Assembly (NCBI GenBank): GCA_951799425.1
Contig: OX637392.1
Coordinates: 39,880,593-39,944,592 of the forward strand
From: Ilex aquifolium
Taxonomy: Eukaryota > Streptophyta > Magnoliopsida > Aquifoliales > Aquifoliaceae
DNA length: 64,000 nucleotides
Direction: 5' to 3'
The position numbers were made by a program, and so were the translations under genes. Positions 10,921 to 20,876 of the stretch are shown here, in pieces. Under the pieces are notes generated by a model. That model worked only from the letters and a program-made list of their open reading frames with translations, made no database searches and had not been told where the DNA came from. Within the stretch, counting starts at the first letter, position 1, and every line of letters begins with the position of its first letter.

Positions 10921-11838
10921 TTATGCAATACCAACAATGGAGCATATAATTTTTCTTAAAAAGTTTCTACACTTAAACTCCATTGCAATGCCCTTCCCAA
11001 GTTGAAAAGTGTGAATCTCAACACCACTCATAGATGACAAAATGACCTTGGGCTCATTAGCCTCATGTGAGATGATATCCTCATTAAATGTTTCACAATC
11101 TAGAGTGGTGGGAGATTCAACATCAATATGCATTCCATTGAGATGACCATCCTCAATACATTGACTATGCTCAAGATTTTGTTCTTCATGCATAGCAATT
11201 ATAACATTAGTCAATGTATCAAGTTCATCTCTAATTTCAGAAAGTTGTTGGGCTACTTGGGCATTGACTTCCATTTGGCATTGCATAAACTCATACAAAA
11301 TATTTTCCAATTCTTCTTCGGTTGAGTCCCCATATGTTGGATAGTGGCAAAATTCATTTGCTGGTGTGAGATCGGATGGAAAACTATAAGGTTCGTTCTC
11401 CCAACCATAACTCGGATAACTCGGTGTAACATAGTGGTCGGGGTAAAAGTTTTCGGAGGCCAAAAATGAATTTGAACCTTCGCATGCAAAGTCTTGAACA
11501 TGATAATTTATTGGGCACTCACTCGTGATGTGTCCATACTTACTACAAATCTCGCAAACGTTTTCAAAATAAGGGGCATTTATTGGGCACTCACTATTGA
11601 TGTGTCCATACTCACCACAAATCTTGCAAACGTTTTCAAAATAAGGGGCATTTATTGGGCACTCACTATTGATGTGTCCATACTCACCACAAATCTTGCA
11701 AACGTTTTCAAAATAAGGGGCATTTATTGGGCACTCACTAGTGATGTGCCCATACTCATCACAAATCTCACACACATTTTCATAATATGGGGCATTTGAT
11801 ACATTTTCATAAAAATAATAAGACATTACATAAAACAC
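10921..11838 (-). CDS. protein with four tandem CCHC zinc knuckles, only ORF of the pol-less element
   Basis: This is a 305-codon ORF. Residues 15-110 are four back-to-back 24-residue units, each with a C-x2-C-x4-H-x4-C knuckle (for example CKICGEYGHINSEC) preceded by NAPYFENV or a close variant. The DNA units are exactly 72 bp (11725-11796, 11653-11724, 11581-11652, 11509-11580), and units two and three are identical at protein level. Residues 111-305 are acidic and look partly helical (about 170-220), with no known domain. Knuckles of this type are the nucleic-acid-binding part of retroviral Gag, so I infer a reduced Gag or nucleocapsid-like RNA-binding protein. The start is the first ATG of the open frame; one further upstream knuckle-like remnant (YENVSNAPYYENV) suggests the array once extended. 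The gag matrix/capsid and pol are absent. Confidence 0.7.
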   Translation of the reverse strand: MFYVMSYYFYENVSNAPYYENVCEICDEYGHITSECPINAPYFENVCKICGEYGHINSECPINAPYFENVCKICGEYGHINSECPINAPYFENVCEICSKYGHITSECPINYHVQDFACEGSNSFLASENFYPDHYVTPSYPSYGWENEPYSFPSDLTPANEFCHYPTYGDSTEEELENILYEFMQCQMEVNAQVAQQLSEIRDELDTLTNVIIAMHEEQNLEHSQCIEDGHLNGMHIDVESPTTLDCETFNEDIISHEANEPKVILSSMSGVEIHTFQLGKGIAMEFKCRNFLRKIICSIVGIA

Positions 11839-11950
11839 AAGCTATTTACAAATTATTTACAAAAGAAACGACATACCTTGGCCCGTGATGAAAATCACGA
11901 GACTTACCTATGCCGTCCAAAATCACCTTTGAACTCGACGCTTAACCTTT

Positions 11951-11966
11951 CCCGGCAACGGCGCCA
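11951..11966 (-). promoter_or_regulatory. primer-binding site of the pol-less element
   Basis: The minus strand reads TGGCGCCGTTGCCGGG four bases inside the LTR terminus ...CCAAGCA. This type of primer site is typical of Tat/Ogre/Athila-like Ty3 elements. Confidence 0.85.
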
Positions 11967-11970
11967 AAAA

Positions 11971-13811
11971 TGCTTGGTGAAAACCGTTGTTGTTCCTAAC
12001 CTCCTAATATCATCCCTCAATGTGTATATGATGTAGGTGCGAAGGGAGTGTCACTCTCCCTTGGGATGATGTCAAAAGAAAGGCAATGAAATGGTGGTGG
12101 AAATGAAAATGGAATGTATGAAATGGAATGTGCGAAATGAACAAAAGTGCTCCCCAAGCGCAAGGAGTCTTTTGAGTGTCATGTTTTACTTGGAATGCGT
12201 ATTCCAAGGTCGTCTCCTCAGGGAAGGAAGGGAATTGTGTGAAGGTGATTTTGTGAAAAGAAAAGTGTAAAATTTTGTATTTGAGTTTTGGTGTTTGAAG
12301 ATTGTGAATGAAAATACAATAAAGACAAGTGTTGGCTAATCCCAAGGGTTCATTCCAATGGGAATCCCAAATCAACTCGAAGCCTTTCTCGAATAGAGCT
12401 TAGATGAACAATTGATTCGTGGGAAGTTAGGGACGAGATGGAGGTGAGGATCCAAGCATAACCCGTGACTAGGCCTACGGGATATCAAAGACTCACAACC
12501 GCATCCACTCTCAACCCAGTCAAACCGAACCATCGTACTCTGAGAGGAGGAAAGAGAATGAGTTGAAATGGCACACCCAAGAGGAAATCTCCCTTGGATT
12601 AACCAATTAAAAATCTAACTACTCATGAAAGCAAGAAAGACATGCATAATGTAAAGGGACATAATGAAGAAATAAAACATTGAACTTAACTTAAAGCAAG
12701 AAATCTTCAGCTATGAAGAAAAATATCAATACCCATTTCAAAACTTGAAATGAAGAAAACTTAAATACAACAATGGTAAAATCTAGAACATGTAACTAAA
12801 CTTGCAAAGCATTAGAAATAAAAGACATTAAAGACAATAAATGAAGCTTACAAGATCCTTACAAAAGATTACAAGTGAAATGGGTGAAGACAATGCAAAA
12901 ATCTAACTATTCATCTTCTTCCTTGGAACTACTCCTAAGCTTAGGTAGCCATCCCTTTCAAAGCTTGTGAATGCTGAGTATATGGAGTGTGAGAGCTCTG
13001 CATTTTCGTCCATGAGGGTCCCCCTAGGTGTGTGATAAGCCTCCCATCCATAGGAGGTTGAGTTGATGCATTGCGCAGGCTAAGACAAGCCCAGCCTGCA
13101 ACTCTCCTGGCTGCCCCCTTCTCTCCCATCCCCATTAATGTCATTGCCTTCAAAGTCTTCCACAAGGGTGTAGGAATCATGTAAATGTGTAAGGGATGTC
13201 AGGGGAAAAGTGGGGGAATCAATGGTGGGACCCCCAAGAAAGTGGAGCATGGTTTGCTGGTGTTTTGAGCTGTTCAGCAGACATTACCGGTACTGTGTAC
13301 CGGTACCCCGAACTCCAGAGGCAGAACCGTATCGGTACTGCGTACTGGCACTGTTTCTGTTGCGGACCAGTTTTCATAGAATCATCATAAATGTTGATCC
13401 AACCGTCTGATTGAGCTGAAATTTTGAAATAATACAGAAGCTGTCCAGATCTACAACTTTCATGTTTTGCACTTTTTTAGATTCGAAGTGGATTATGGTT
13501 AAAAAGGAGGAAAACGCAGGTACTACTACAAAATGGTGTGGGTGCTGATGTCTATGTTACCAAACACCAATACCTCCTTGATTTTTTTTACTTTTATGCC
13601 TCCAAATCCTCATGTAATGTGTCCATCTCTTCACCACACATCCACACATAGTTGCAAGGTTCTAAAATTCATCATTTATGCTATAATTACCTGCAACATC
13701 GAAAATTCAACATTATTGACAATTTCGGCTAACTCTAAGTACTTAAATGCAAAAGTTGAGTTAAAATGCATGTAATGAGGCCTTCAAATATGCAATATTA
13801 TGTGCTCATCA
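11971..13811 (-). repeat. 5' LTR of the pol-less element, intact
   Basis: The 1841-bp LTR has canonical TG...CA ends (minus strand TGATGAGC...CCAAGCA). It contains the uninterrupted target of the solo LTR at about 13216. It also carries a short array of the palindrome GTACCGGTAC near 13280-13340, echoing the arrays in the unrelated Tekay-like LTRs. Confidence 0.88.
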
Positions 13812-13974
13812 GCCACCAAAGCCTAGAGAGTCTAAGTCCCGGTGTAAGTCCTAGTGAGAGGCAGAATAGGGGAGACAGACAACAAATCTAGAGAGTATGT
13901 GCACAAGAGGGGTATGTGCAACGAAGTAAAAACTTACAAGTAATTTACGAAGTTGAAAAATTTTAGATTTAAAA
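13812..13974 (+). other. leader fragment of pararetrovirus copy 2
   Basis: This repeats 3452-3614 of copy 1 nearly base for base, starting right after the LTR end. The TATA box and primer site of copy 1 are not included, so copy 2 has no promoter of its own. Confidence 0.8.
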
Positions 13975-15087
13975 ATGAGTAGATTATTCAGATCTAATTC
14001 CATGGCTAGCTCATCTAGATCTTCATTACCTCCTATACTATCAATAGTAAATGAAGAAGAACATGAGTACCAAGAGTCAAAAATAGACTGGACTGAATGG
14101 AACATTCCTAGAGTCCCAGTAAAAGAAATTTATAAAACAAGTTGGATCCCAACAGCTTTCAAGTCAGAATTACAAGTAAAAATAATTGAACAAGTTTATG
14201 CTCTCACAAAAGAACAAGAAACTTGCTAGTTACTAAGTAAAGAAGCTATTAAAAAACATAGATCAAAAGGATATAAATTTATCCACCTTGGTCTGATTCA
14301 AGTAGCAATAAAGCCATTAGGACAAGAAGGAGTTAATTCATCAGTTCTATTATGCTTAAGAGATGCCAGGTTCAAAGACTATGACACTAGTATCCTAGGT
14401 ATAATGGAAGCTGGTCTTCATAAAGGACCAATATACGTTAATTGTTTCCCAAATTTTACCTTAAGTCTAGGAGATCCCAATCTGTTAGCAGCTTTAAACT
14501 TAAGTATAAAAACTTCGGGTAAATTTGCTAATATGACAGATGGTAGTCAATCAATAGTACTAATCTATAAGATTTATTACAAATGCATAACAACAAACCT
14601 GAATGTTCATGCATTAAGAAAAATTCCTAAAGATAAAACCTTGTTAATTCAAGGTAGTACTGATGAAGCAAACATTCAAATGCCTAAAAGAATTCAGTGG
14701 AAAGATGTTGAGCTTCCAGAATGCTGGATGCTTGAAAATGAAAGTTATAAAAAAGATAGCCAAAATACTTCAGTAAACTTAGAAGGTATCCAACAGTTTT
14801 CTGATGGATCAGTAAGAATCTCATTTGAAAGTACAAGATCTAACAGATCTAGTAAACCACTTAGCAAACCACTCCAAATCAATGAAGGAAGAAAATCTGA
14901 GTCAGCACATTCTAGTTTAACTAGAAGAGATAAAGATTTAGCTAATAAATTAGAAAAAATATTTAAGTTAAAAGGAATTGATACTTCCTCCTCACAAATT
15001 AGTAAACGATGTTACACTCCACAATCACTGTTTCAGGAAGAAGACGAAGATGATTTCACACCATCTCCTTCTACTACTGACCTGTAG
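13975..15087 (+). pseudogene. caulimovirid movement protein, copy 2, interrupted by TAG
   Basis: The frame stays constant over the 1113 bp and is broken by one in-frame TAG at 14227-14229. That TAG is shared with copy 1. The second part holds the 30K-superfamily movement-protein core (GPIYVNCFPNFTLSLGDPN) and a Ser-rich C-terminal tail, and ends at TAG 15085-15087. The known role of the family is to move virus between cells through plasmodesmata. The copy is endogenous and defective. It is about 2-3% diverged from copy 1 over the shared 720 bp. The next ORF continues in the same frame after the terminal TAG. Confidence 0.78.
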
Positions 15088-16086
15088 AGTAACCCCACAG
15101 TAAACAAACAGTTACTTACAATTAGTAAATCAAATAATTTGTTTATAATTGATATAGATAGGTTATATGATGAATTCAAGTCTAAGAAAAATAAACTTAA
15201 AAGACGAGAATTTAACAATAAATATAGTGATAGCAAACAACAAAGAATATTTGAAAAATGGACTAACTTTATGAATGAAATAAGATGTGAAATCTATTTC
15301 TTTGATTACTTAGAAAACCATTACAAATCAATCAAAGTAGTAATAAAACACAAATGGAAAAAGGAAGATGCTTCCACAGTGTCTTCGAGTCATCCTTCAA
15401 TAGAAACCTTGTTAATCAGCCATAAGGATTCTGAAGTCAAAGCCTCACCATTCAAATTACATTCAGGAAATGAACCTGAAAAAATAATAATTGAGCAAAA
15501 TAACTTTACCAATCAATGTCTAACAACAATTGGTAAACAGATAGATAAAATTGAAACTAAGATTGATGAAATCAAACCATCAATGAGTAAAAAATTAGAA
15601 AAACCTTTGATTCAACTACCAGAAAATAGGAGTAAACTTGGAATCTCAGTAAAAGATAGTAAAAGACTTCAAAAAATTGTAGAAGTTATCCAAAAAATGG
15701 AAATACCAGAACCATCCCAAGTCAATACTATCATTCAAAATAACGAACAAACTAGTGAATTCTCAGAAACTAGTAACACAAAAAGTTCTACTAATTCTGA
15801 AATCAAAAAATTAGAAGAACAATTGGATAGTCAAAATCTTAACGAGTTAACATTTTCGAAAGTCAATCCAACAAGTACCACAAAAAACTGGTATTCTAGA
15901 CTTACACCGCCTGATCTTCAATACGAAGAAAGGAACATTAGTAACCAATTCTCAGTTCAATCTAATAAACTCTATGAATGGAATATAGATGGATTAAGTG
16001 AACAAGAAATACTTAACAAAGTTAATCATATGTCCATGGTTATCAACAGTTATATTAACAATCTTGATAGTAGTGAACCAGAATAG
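15088..16086 (+). pseudogene. caulimovirid polyprotein middle region, coiled-coil rich
   Basis: The frame is open from the movement-protein TAG to another TAG at 16084-16086 and is continuous with 13975. The predicted product is Lys/Glu/Ser/Asn-rich with long amphipathic helices (about residues 110-240 of the open segment, repeated I/L heptads). That resembles the linker or virion-associated part between movement and capsid domains in caulimovirid polyproteins. No catalytic motif is seen. Assignment depends on its position between the movement protein and the capsid-like ORF. Confidence 0.6.
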
Positions 16087-16115
16087 TTGACCTAATCACT
16101 TTTGGATTCACATAA

Positions 16116-16625
16116 ATGTTAAAAAATTGGTGGGATAGCTACCTTAGTCAAGAACTACGAGACAGAATCAGGTATGCTGTTGAAGTAGATGATGAAAATA
16201 ATCCAACATTCGATGAAAGAAATGGAAGAGCAAAACCAGATGGGATTAACACCCTCATCTATACAATAATCAAACATTTTGTTGGAACACCTAGTAACGT
16301 AGCATCAAGAATCCATGATCAGCTAAGTAACTTAAGATGTCCAACATTAAGTAATTTCAAATGGTACAAAGATGTATTCATCTCAAGAGTAATGCTCAGA
16401 GGAGACTGTGACAAGTCTTTTTGGAAAGAAAAATTTATCAATAGCTTACCTAATCTCTTTGCACATAAGATTAGAGAGTCATTAAGCAAACCCAAAAGAA
16501 TCATTGAATATGATCAGTTAACCTATGGTGACATTATCAGTACCATTCAAAAAGAAGGTTTAAGAATGTGTATCGATATGATAATTAGTAAGCAAATGAA
16601 AGATATTGAAAATGGGGTTATTTGA
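16116..16625 (+). pseudogene. caulimovirid capsid-region fragment
   Basis: This 169-codon ORF is in a different frame from the preceding one, so an indel lies near 16090-16115. It begins with LKNWWDSYLSQELRDRI and continues with WYKDVFISRV and FWKEKFINSLP. This is the pattern of the capsid/Gag region of badnavirus-like and petuvirus-like polyproteins. It ends at TGA 16623-16625. There is no downstream CCHC knuckle, protease, reverse transcriptase or RNase H in the window, so the provirus is truncated after the early capsid region. Confidence 0.65.
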
Positions 16626-17217
16626 GTAGTTAGATATTAGTTAGATCTTAAAACAACAGTATTATTATTGGAAATTGTTTCCTCAATTTTTTTTCTTATT
16701 ATATCACATACCACAAATATGGCAACAGTAGATTTGAAAAAAAAAATTTTACTTCAACTCCCTCAATTTTTAATCTAATCTCACTCTGTTTCCTTAACTA
16801 TTGAATTTTAACATTGTACCTCCAACTACTTTAATGGGGTTTCAGATTGCCATGACACCAGACATCTAACATGTTTTGCATGGATAACATCAAGTGTGTA
16901 TTTTTACAAATGAGGTAATGTGAAACTAATATCAATAGTTAGAGGTGCAATATAAGAAACGTGATTATTGAAGGAACAACGTGAAATCAATGACTATACT
17001 TTATAAAATGTAATAATAGATAGGGTAATGTGAGATTGGAGACATAATTGAGAAACTTACAATGTTATTTGTGGGGAGTTTTATCGGTTAGTGGTCCTAG
17101 AGGAAGAGAGAAGTTCCCTAACCAAGTGAAGCAAAAGTAGCAGTAGCTTCAAGTTGTCCCACACATTTGGGATAGGAGCCATTAATAGTTCTGTCATCGT
17201 TCACATACATGTACTAT
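16626..17217. other. intergenic, with a degenerate inverted repeat
   Basis: There is no coding potential. Sequence around 16750-16835 (CTCAATTTTTAATCTAATCTCAC...) is partly complementary to 16930-17062 (...GTGAGATTGGAGACATAATTGAG). This suggests an old foldback MITE of about 310 bp, with no clear target duplication. Confidence 0.4.
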
Positions 17218-17870
17218 CACTACAACAAAAATGTTTTTTGCGACGATTTTTTTCATCGCTAAATTAAAAAAAATCGTCGCAAATTATTTTTCGCGACGTT
17301 TTTTTTTCGTCGCGTCTTCGTCGCAATAGCCTCGTCGCAGAAAGTATTTTGCGACGCAAAATTATTTTCATCGCAAAAAAAATTTTTTGCGACGAAAAAA
17401 AAAACGTCGCCAAAAGTTTAAAAAACGTAGCTAAAATCTATTCCACCAGCGTAATAAAATAAAAAATAATAATTAAATTAATTTTTTGCGACGTAAAAAA
17501 ATCGTCGCGAATAATTTTTTACATAAAAAAAATGTAAAAAAAAATTAATTAATTAATTTTTTGCGACGTAAAAAAATCGTCGCGAATAATTTTTTACATA
17601 AGTAAAAATGTAAAAAAAAATTAATTAATTAATTTTTTGCGACGTAAAAAAATCGTCGCTAATAATTTTTTACATAAATAAAAAATTGTAAAAATAATAA
17701 TTAAATTAATTTTTCGCGACGTAAAAAAATCGTCGCAAATATATTTTTCATAAATAAAATTTTTTAAAAAAAATAATTTAATTAATTTTTAGCGACGTAA
17801 AAAAATTGTCGCAAATTATTTTTTAAATAAATAAAAAATGTAAAAAATAATTAATTAAATAGGACTGTTG
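17218..17870 (+). mobile_element. CACTA transposon left terminus and subterminal repeats
   Basis: It starts with CACTACAACAAAAATG, the CACTA-superfamily terminal motif. About 600 bp of subterminal sequence follows, in which GCGACG...CGTCGC palindromes recur roughly every 70-80 bp (about 17485, 17565, 17635, 17715, 17790). In CACTA elements such subterminal repeats bind the TNPA-like protein. The three bases before the terminus are TAT. The transposase fragments at 24296-31636 are on the minus strand, so this would be the 3' end of the element. Confidence 0.8.
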
Positions 17871-17949
17871 AAGCGTACACAACTGCATAAATAGGAGCCG
17901 CAAAAAAAATTTGATTTCATCCATATTGAGTTATAATCACACCATTCAA

Positions 17950-18890
17950 ATATTTAATAAGACTAAGAAAAGAAAAATTTTATTGATAAAAGAAACAATT
18001 ACAAGAATCAAAGAACAAATTTGTTTGAAAGAATACAAGAAATGGCTTTAATCATTCAAGATGATTAAAACCATTTTTAACTACTTTATTGCATCTTCTG
18101 ATCTTCACATTCAGCTCCTGGAATCTGTCCAGCTAATGAGCATGTTGTTCAGTACCTTTGAACCAGACAGATTCTGGCAGACACTTGGTAGCCTTCAAAA
18201 TGCACAGGCAGCAAGCATCTCCAATGCACAACATCACCCTGACATCATCCCAGTAGCTATCCTCAAACCCTTCACAGCAGTGTAGCAGAAACGCAGCAGA
18301 TACAGCCCCATTAAACTGCCTGCTCCATTCAATATACCTCTTGAACTGATTCTGCTAAAACACATCTAGCTGCAAGCAGTACCTCACAGACAGAAACCAA
18401 AGGTCATTACAAAGGCAAGGTACTAATAACAACCTTTCTACTGCACTAGGCCTGAACACCTTAGCTTGCATTCTCAAAACCTCACAAACTTTTACAAAAA
18501 TAGCATGAGTAGATAAACAACCCTCATCATAAACTCTCCTACATCTTTCCTTCCAAAGAAGCTAGTACACTGCCACTGACACACCTCTTATCAGAGCATG
18601 ATGCAAAGAGCCCTTTTTAAAAATTCTCACCAATCTCATCATTCTAAGTAATGGAGACTCATTATTAATCAAATAAAAACCACACAGAGCTGCTAGTTTA
18701 GACCAAACCAAATTAGCAAAACTACAATGAACAAACAGATGGGAACCATTCTCCATTTCAGTAGAGCATAAAGCACACCTACTGGCCAGACTTACCCCAA
18801 AATATCCAATATTTAGTAAGACTGATGAGACCAGAATTAGATACAATAAACTTGTACATGAGGTTAATCAGTAATTTGCCTTCGTCTTTC
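17950..18890 (-). pseudogene. L1-type LINE 3' fragment (zf-RVT region)
   Basis: On the minus strand this encodes the zinc-binding region found after the reverse transcriptase in plant LINEs: CALCSTEMENGSHLFVHCSF followed by the W-x-K pattern (about 18700-18785). It then has a VYQLLWKERCRRVYDEG-like segment continuing left. Stops break the frame. It lies directly against the DUF547 fragment on the same strand. No poly(A) tail or target duplication is visible, so it seems to be a piece carried inside the CACTA rather than an independent insertion. Confidence 0.65.
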
Positions 18891-18982
18891 GAATACTGCA
18901 CCACATAATATTTTCTCAAAAACTGATTCTATTACAAAGTAAGACAATTAATGAATTTTATCTACTCCGTGCATTAACTTAC

Positions 18983-19866
18983 AACAGGGGAGGACCAGCT
19001 TCCACAGGATAGCGCAAATGTCACCAATGGTTCAGACAACTCCAATCCAAAAATGCTACGTGCCATCATCTCATCACTTTTTGTACCTTTGGCAAAATTC
19101 TGGTGGGAATCCAGAGCTAGGTTACACAGTAATTAATTTTTAGAAGAAATAAAATAGGCTTATAGGATGAAAGGGGCACTACTTACATATTTGGAGTGAT
19201 AAGGAAGTCTCAGTATAAAATGTTCGATGGTTATTGCATTCAGCAAGTGGCCCCCAACATTGATTGTTGCCTGACGAATAGGAGACAGGATATAACCGAT
19301 GTATGAAATCATATATGTCCATATACATGATCAATAGGTGCATACATACAAATTGTTTGTGTTTTGCAAATAGTAGCTACAAGGAATAATAAAAAGCAAG
19401 CTGGTCTGTAAGCTGATTGAATTGCTAGGACTAATGTATTCAGTAAGAATGCTGCCAGGCCCAACGTTAGGATACATAATATGACAGTATAAATGCATGA
19501 ATGAAAGGATTGGCTGGATTGGAAATACCTTTTGCATCAGTGCAACCACCAACTCAGGGCTCTCTGGTATTCCATGTTCTAGAAAGGCCTGAAGCATTGT
19601 GTATATAGTTAGTGGCTCTTTCTTTTATACCAAACACACGACAAACATGGCATAGGATTTAAAGTGAATGCACCAACCAATCCAACCACTCCCGATATAT
19701 GGAGGACTATCCAAAATATATCTTAAATAGTTTATTGAAATATGTTCATAGAATGATTTCACATACATTCATCATGCACGAATTGTAAGTGTTGATCCAA
19801 AAAGCAAGCTTCTCTTGATGGTTAAGGCCCTGTAAGTCAACCAATGCAAGTTTCCCAAGTAGGAGT
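18983..19866 (-). pseudogene. captured DUF547 gene fragment, four exons
   Basis: There are four minus-strand exons with canonical splice sites: 19767-19866, 19529-19588, 19187-19270 and 18983-19099. In order they encode [58 protein letters not shown] and [19 protein letters not shown] then [12 protein letters not shown]. This is the core of the plant DUF547 family (often annotated with an N-terminal MIP1 leucine zipper, function poorly known). The exons have no stops. The N-terminal zipper and final exon are absent: MORC sequence lies upstream and LINE-like sequence downstream. It is a gene fragment, not a complete gene. Confidence 0.82.
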
Positions 19867-20219
19867 CTGAGAAAACAAGAGACACTATATTTAAGCCCAA
19901 GCAGATATGAGAATGTAATACATTTATTTATACTAATGACTAATATGCAACTTTTGTACAACTAACATGTGTGAGCTACAATTTTCAGATAGTACATACA
20001 ATTGGGGAAAAAAAACTAATTGAGCTATATGTTCTTATGTCTCACCCATCAATGTGGAGAAGTAATCTTGCAGTTGTTCTATGAATATGTTGCGTAAGAT
20101 ACCAGAGATTGTAATAACGGTGGTATCAGAGATTGTAATAATAGCAAAATGTAATCTGTAAACGATTGGAGTATATATGATATAATAATAAAAACTAGTA
20201 AACCACAAGCTGAACGTAC

Positions 20220-20876
20220 CACCAAAGGCCCATTTGTGCGAGGTGGCATTTGAGTGAAGGAACTTGGGGTGAATATGTAGATAACTTGTGCCATCTGTTA
20301 ACAAAAGGGCAAGACATCAAAATGCAATCAATCGCACATGGATATGGTATTGTGAATCAAAGGAAATAAGAGTCCACAGCAAAAAAAACCAATATTTGAT
20401 TTAGGTCAATACATGTATACAACCCACTCCAAACTAAAGCTTTTCGGTAATTCATTATCATTAACTTTCTATTAGACTCCATTTTGTATATGTTCATTCA
20501 AAAGAATCAAAACCATTAAAATATATCATGCAAGTCACCAAAATAAGGATGAAACATTCGAGAGTGGGTTAGGGTTACTTTGAATTGTGGACTTAGAAGC
20601 AAGCCCATCACTGTATTTCCCTGCTTTCCAAAATTGCCGACAAACTGGTGCTGCACATATTGGTGATGTAGAACAAAGGCTTGCGTCATCAATTGGAGAC
20701 TGCTCTTGATCCAAGACACTGATGTCACTTTGACCAGTACTTAAAGCACTTGAGCTTCTATTTTCTTCAGATTCTTGTTTTATACAATGGCCTTTGGACT
20801 TCAGAGGTTGGCCTAGATCAGATTCATGGTACTCTTTTTGCTGTATTGATCTCCCAACCAAATCTGGCCCAGTTTA
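20220..20876 (-). pseudogene. captured MORC ATPase gene fragment, two exons
   Basis: Minus-strand exon 20579 to about 20876 ends with APVCRQFWKAGKYSDGLASK. It splices (donor GTAACC, acceptor AACAG) to exon 20220-20294, which encodes YLHIHPKFLHSNATSHKWAFG. This is the start of the GHKL ATPase domain of plant Microrchidia (MORC) proteins, which act in gene silencing and chromatin compaction. The second exon ends in a good donor (GTACGT), but the next exon carrying the LLDN ATP-binding helix is missing. DUF547 sequence follows instead. An in-frame TAA lies just upstream of 20876, so the 5' limit of the first exon is uncertain. Confidence 0.78.

Larger units (their letters stand above)
4174..13811 (-). 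mobile_element. pol-less LTR retrotransposon with zinc-knuckle ORF (non-autonomous, Tat/Ogre-type primer site)
   Basis: This is a minus-strand element. Its 5' LTR is 11971-13811 and its 3' LTR is 4174-8692, the latter interrupted by a 2.7-kb solo LTR. The ~3.28-kb interior has a primer site at 11951-11966, a polypurine tract at 8693-8708 and one long ORF (10921-11838). No protease, reverse transcriptase, RNase H or integrase motif is visible, so it would need enzymes supplied in trans. The primer site resembles that of Tat/Ogre/Athila elements. The LTRs differ by roughly 2-3% in the stretches compared by eye. The outer flanks do not form a 5-bp duplication, and the left LTR lacks its terminal 31 bp. 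Confidence 0.8.

Noticed and set aside
17218-17870. Possible CRISPR array because of regularly spaced palindromes
   Set aside because: The repeats are variable, the spacers resemble one another, the DNA is plant, and a CACTA terminus adjoins. They are transposase-binding subterminal repeats.
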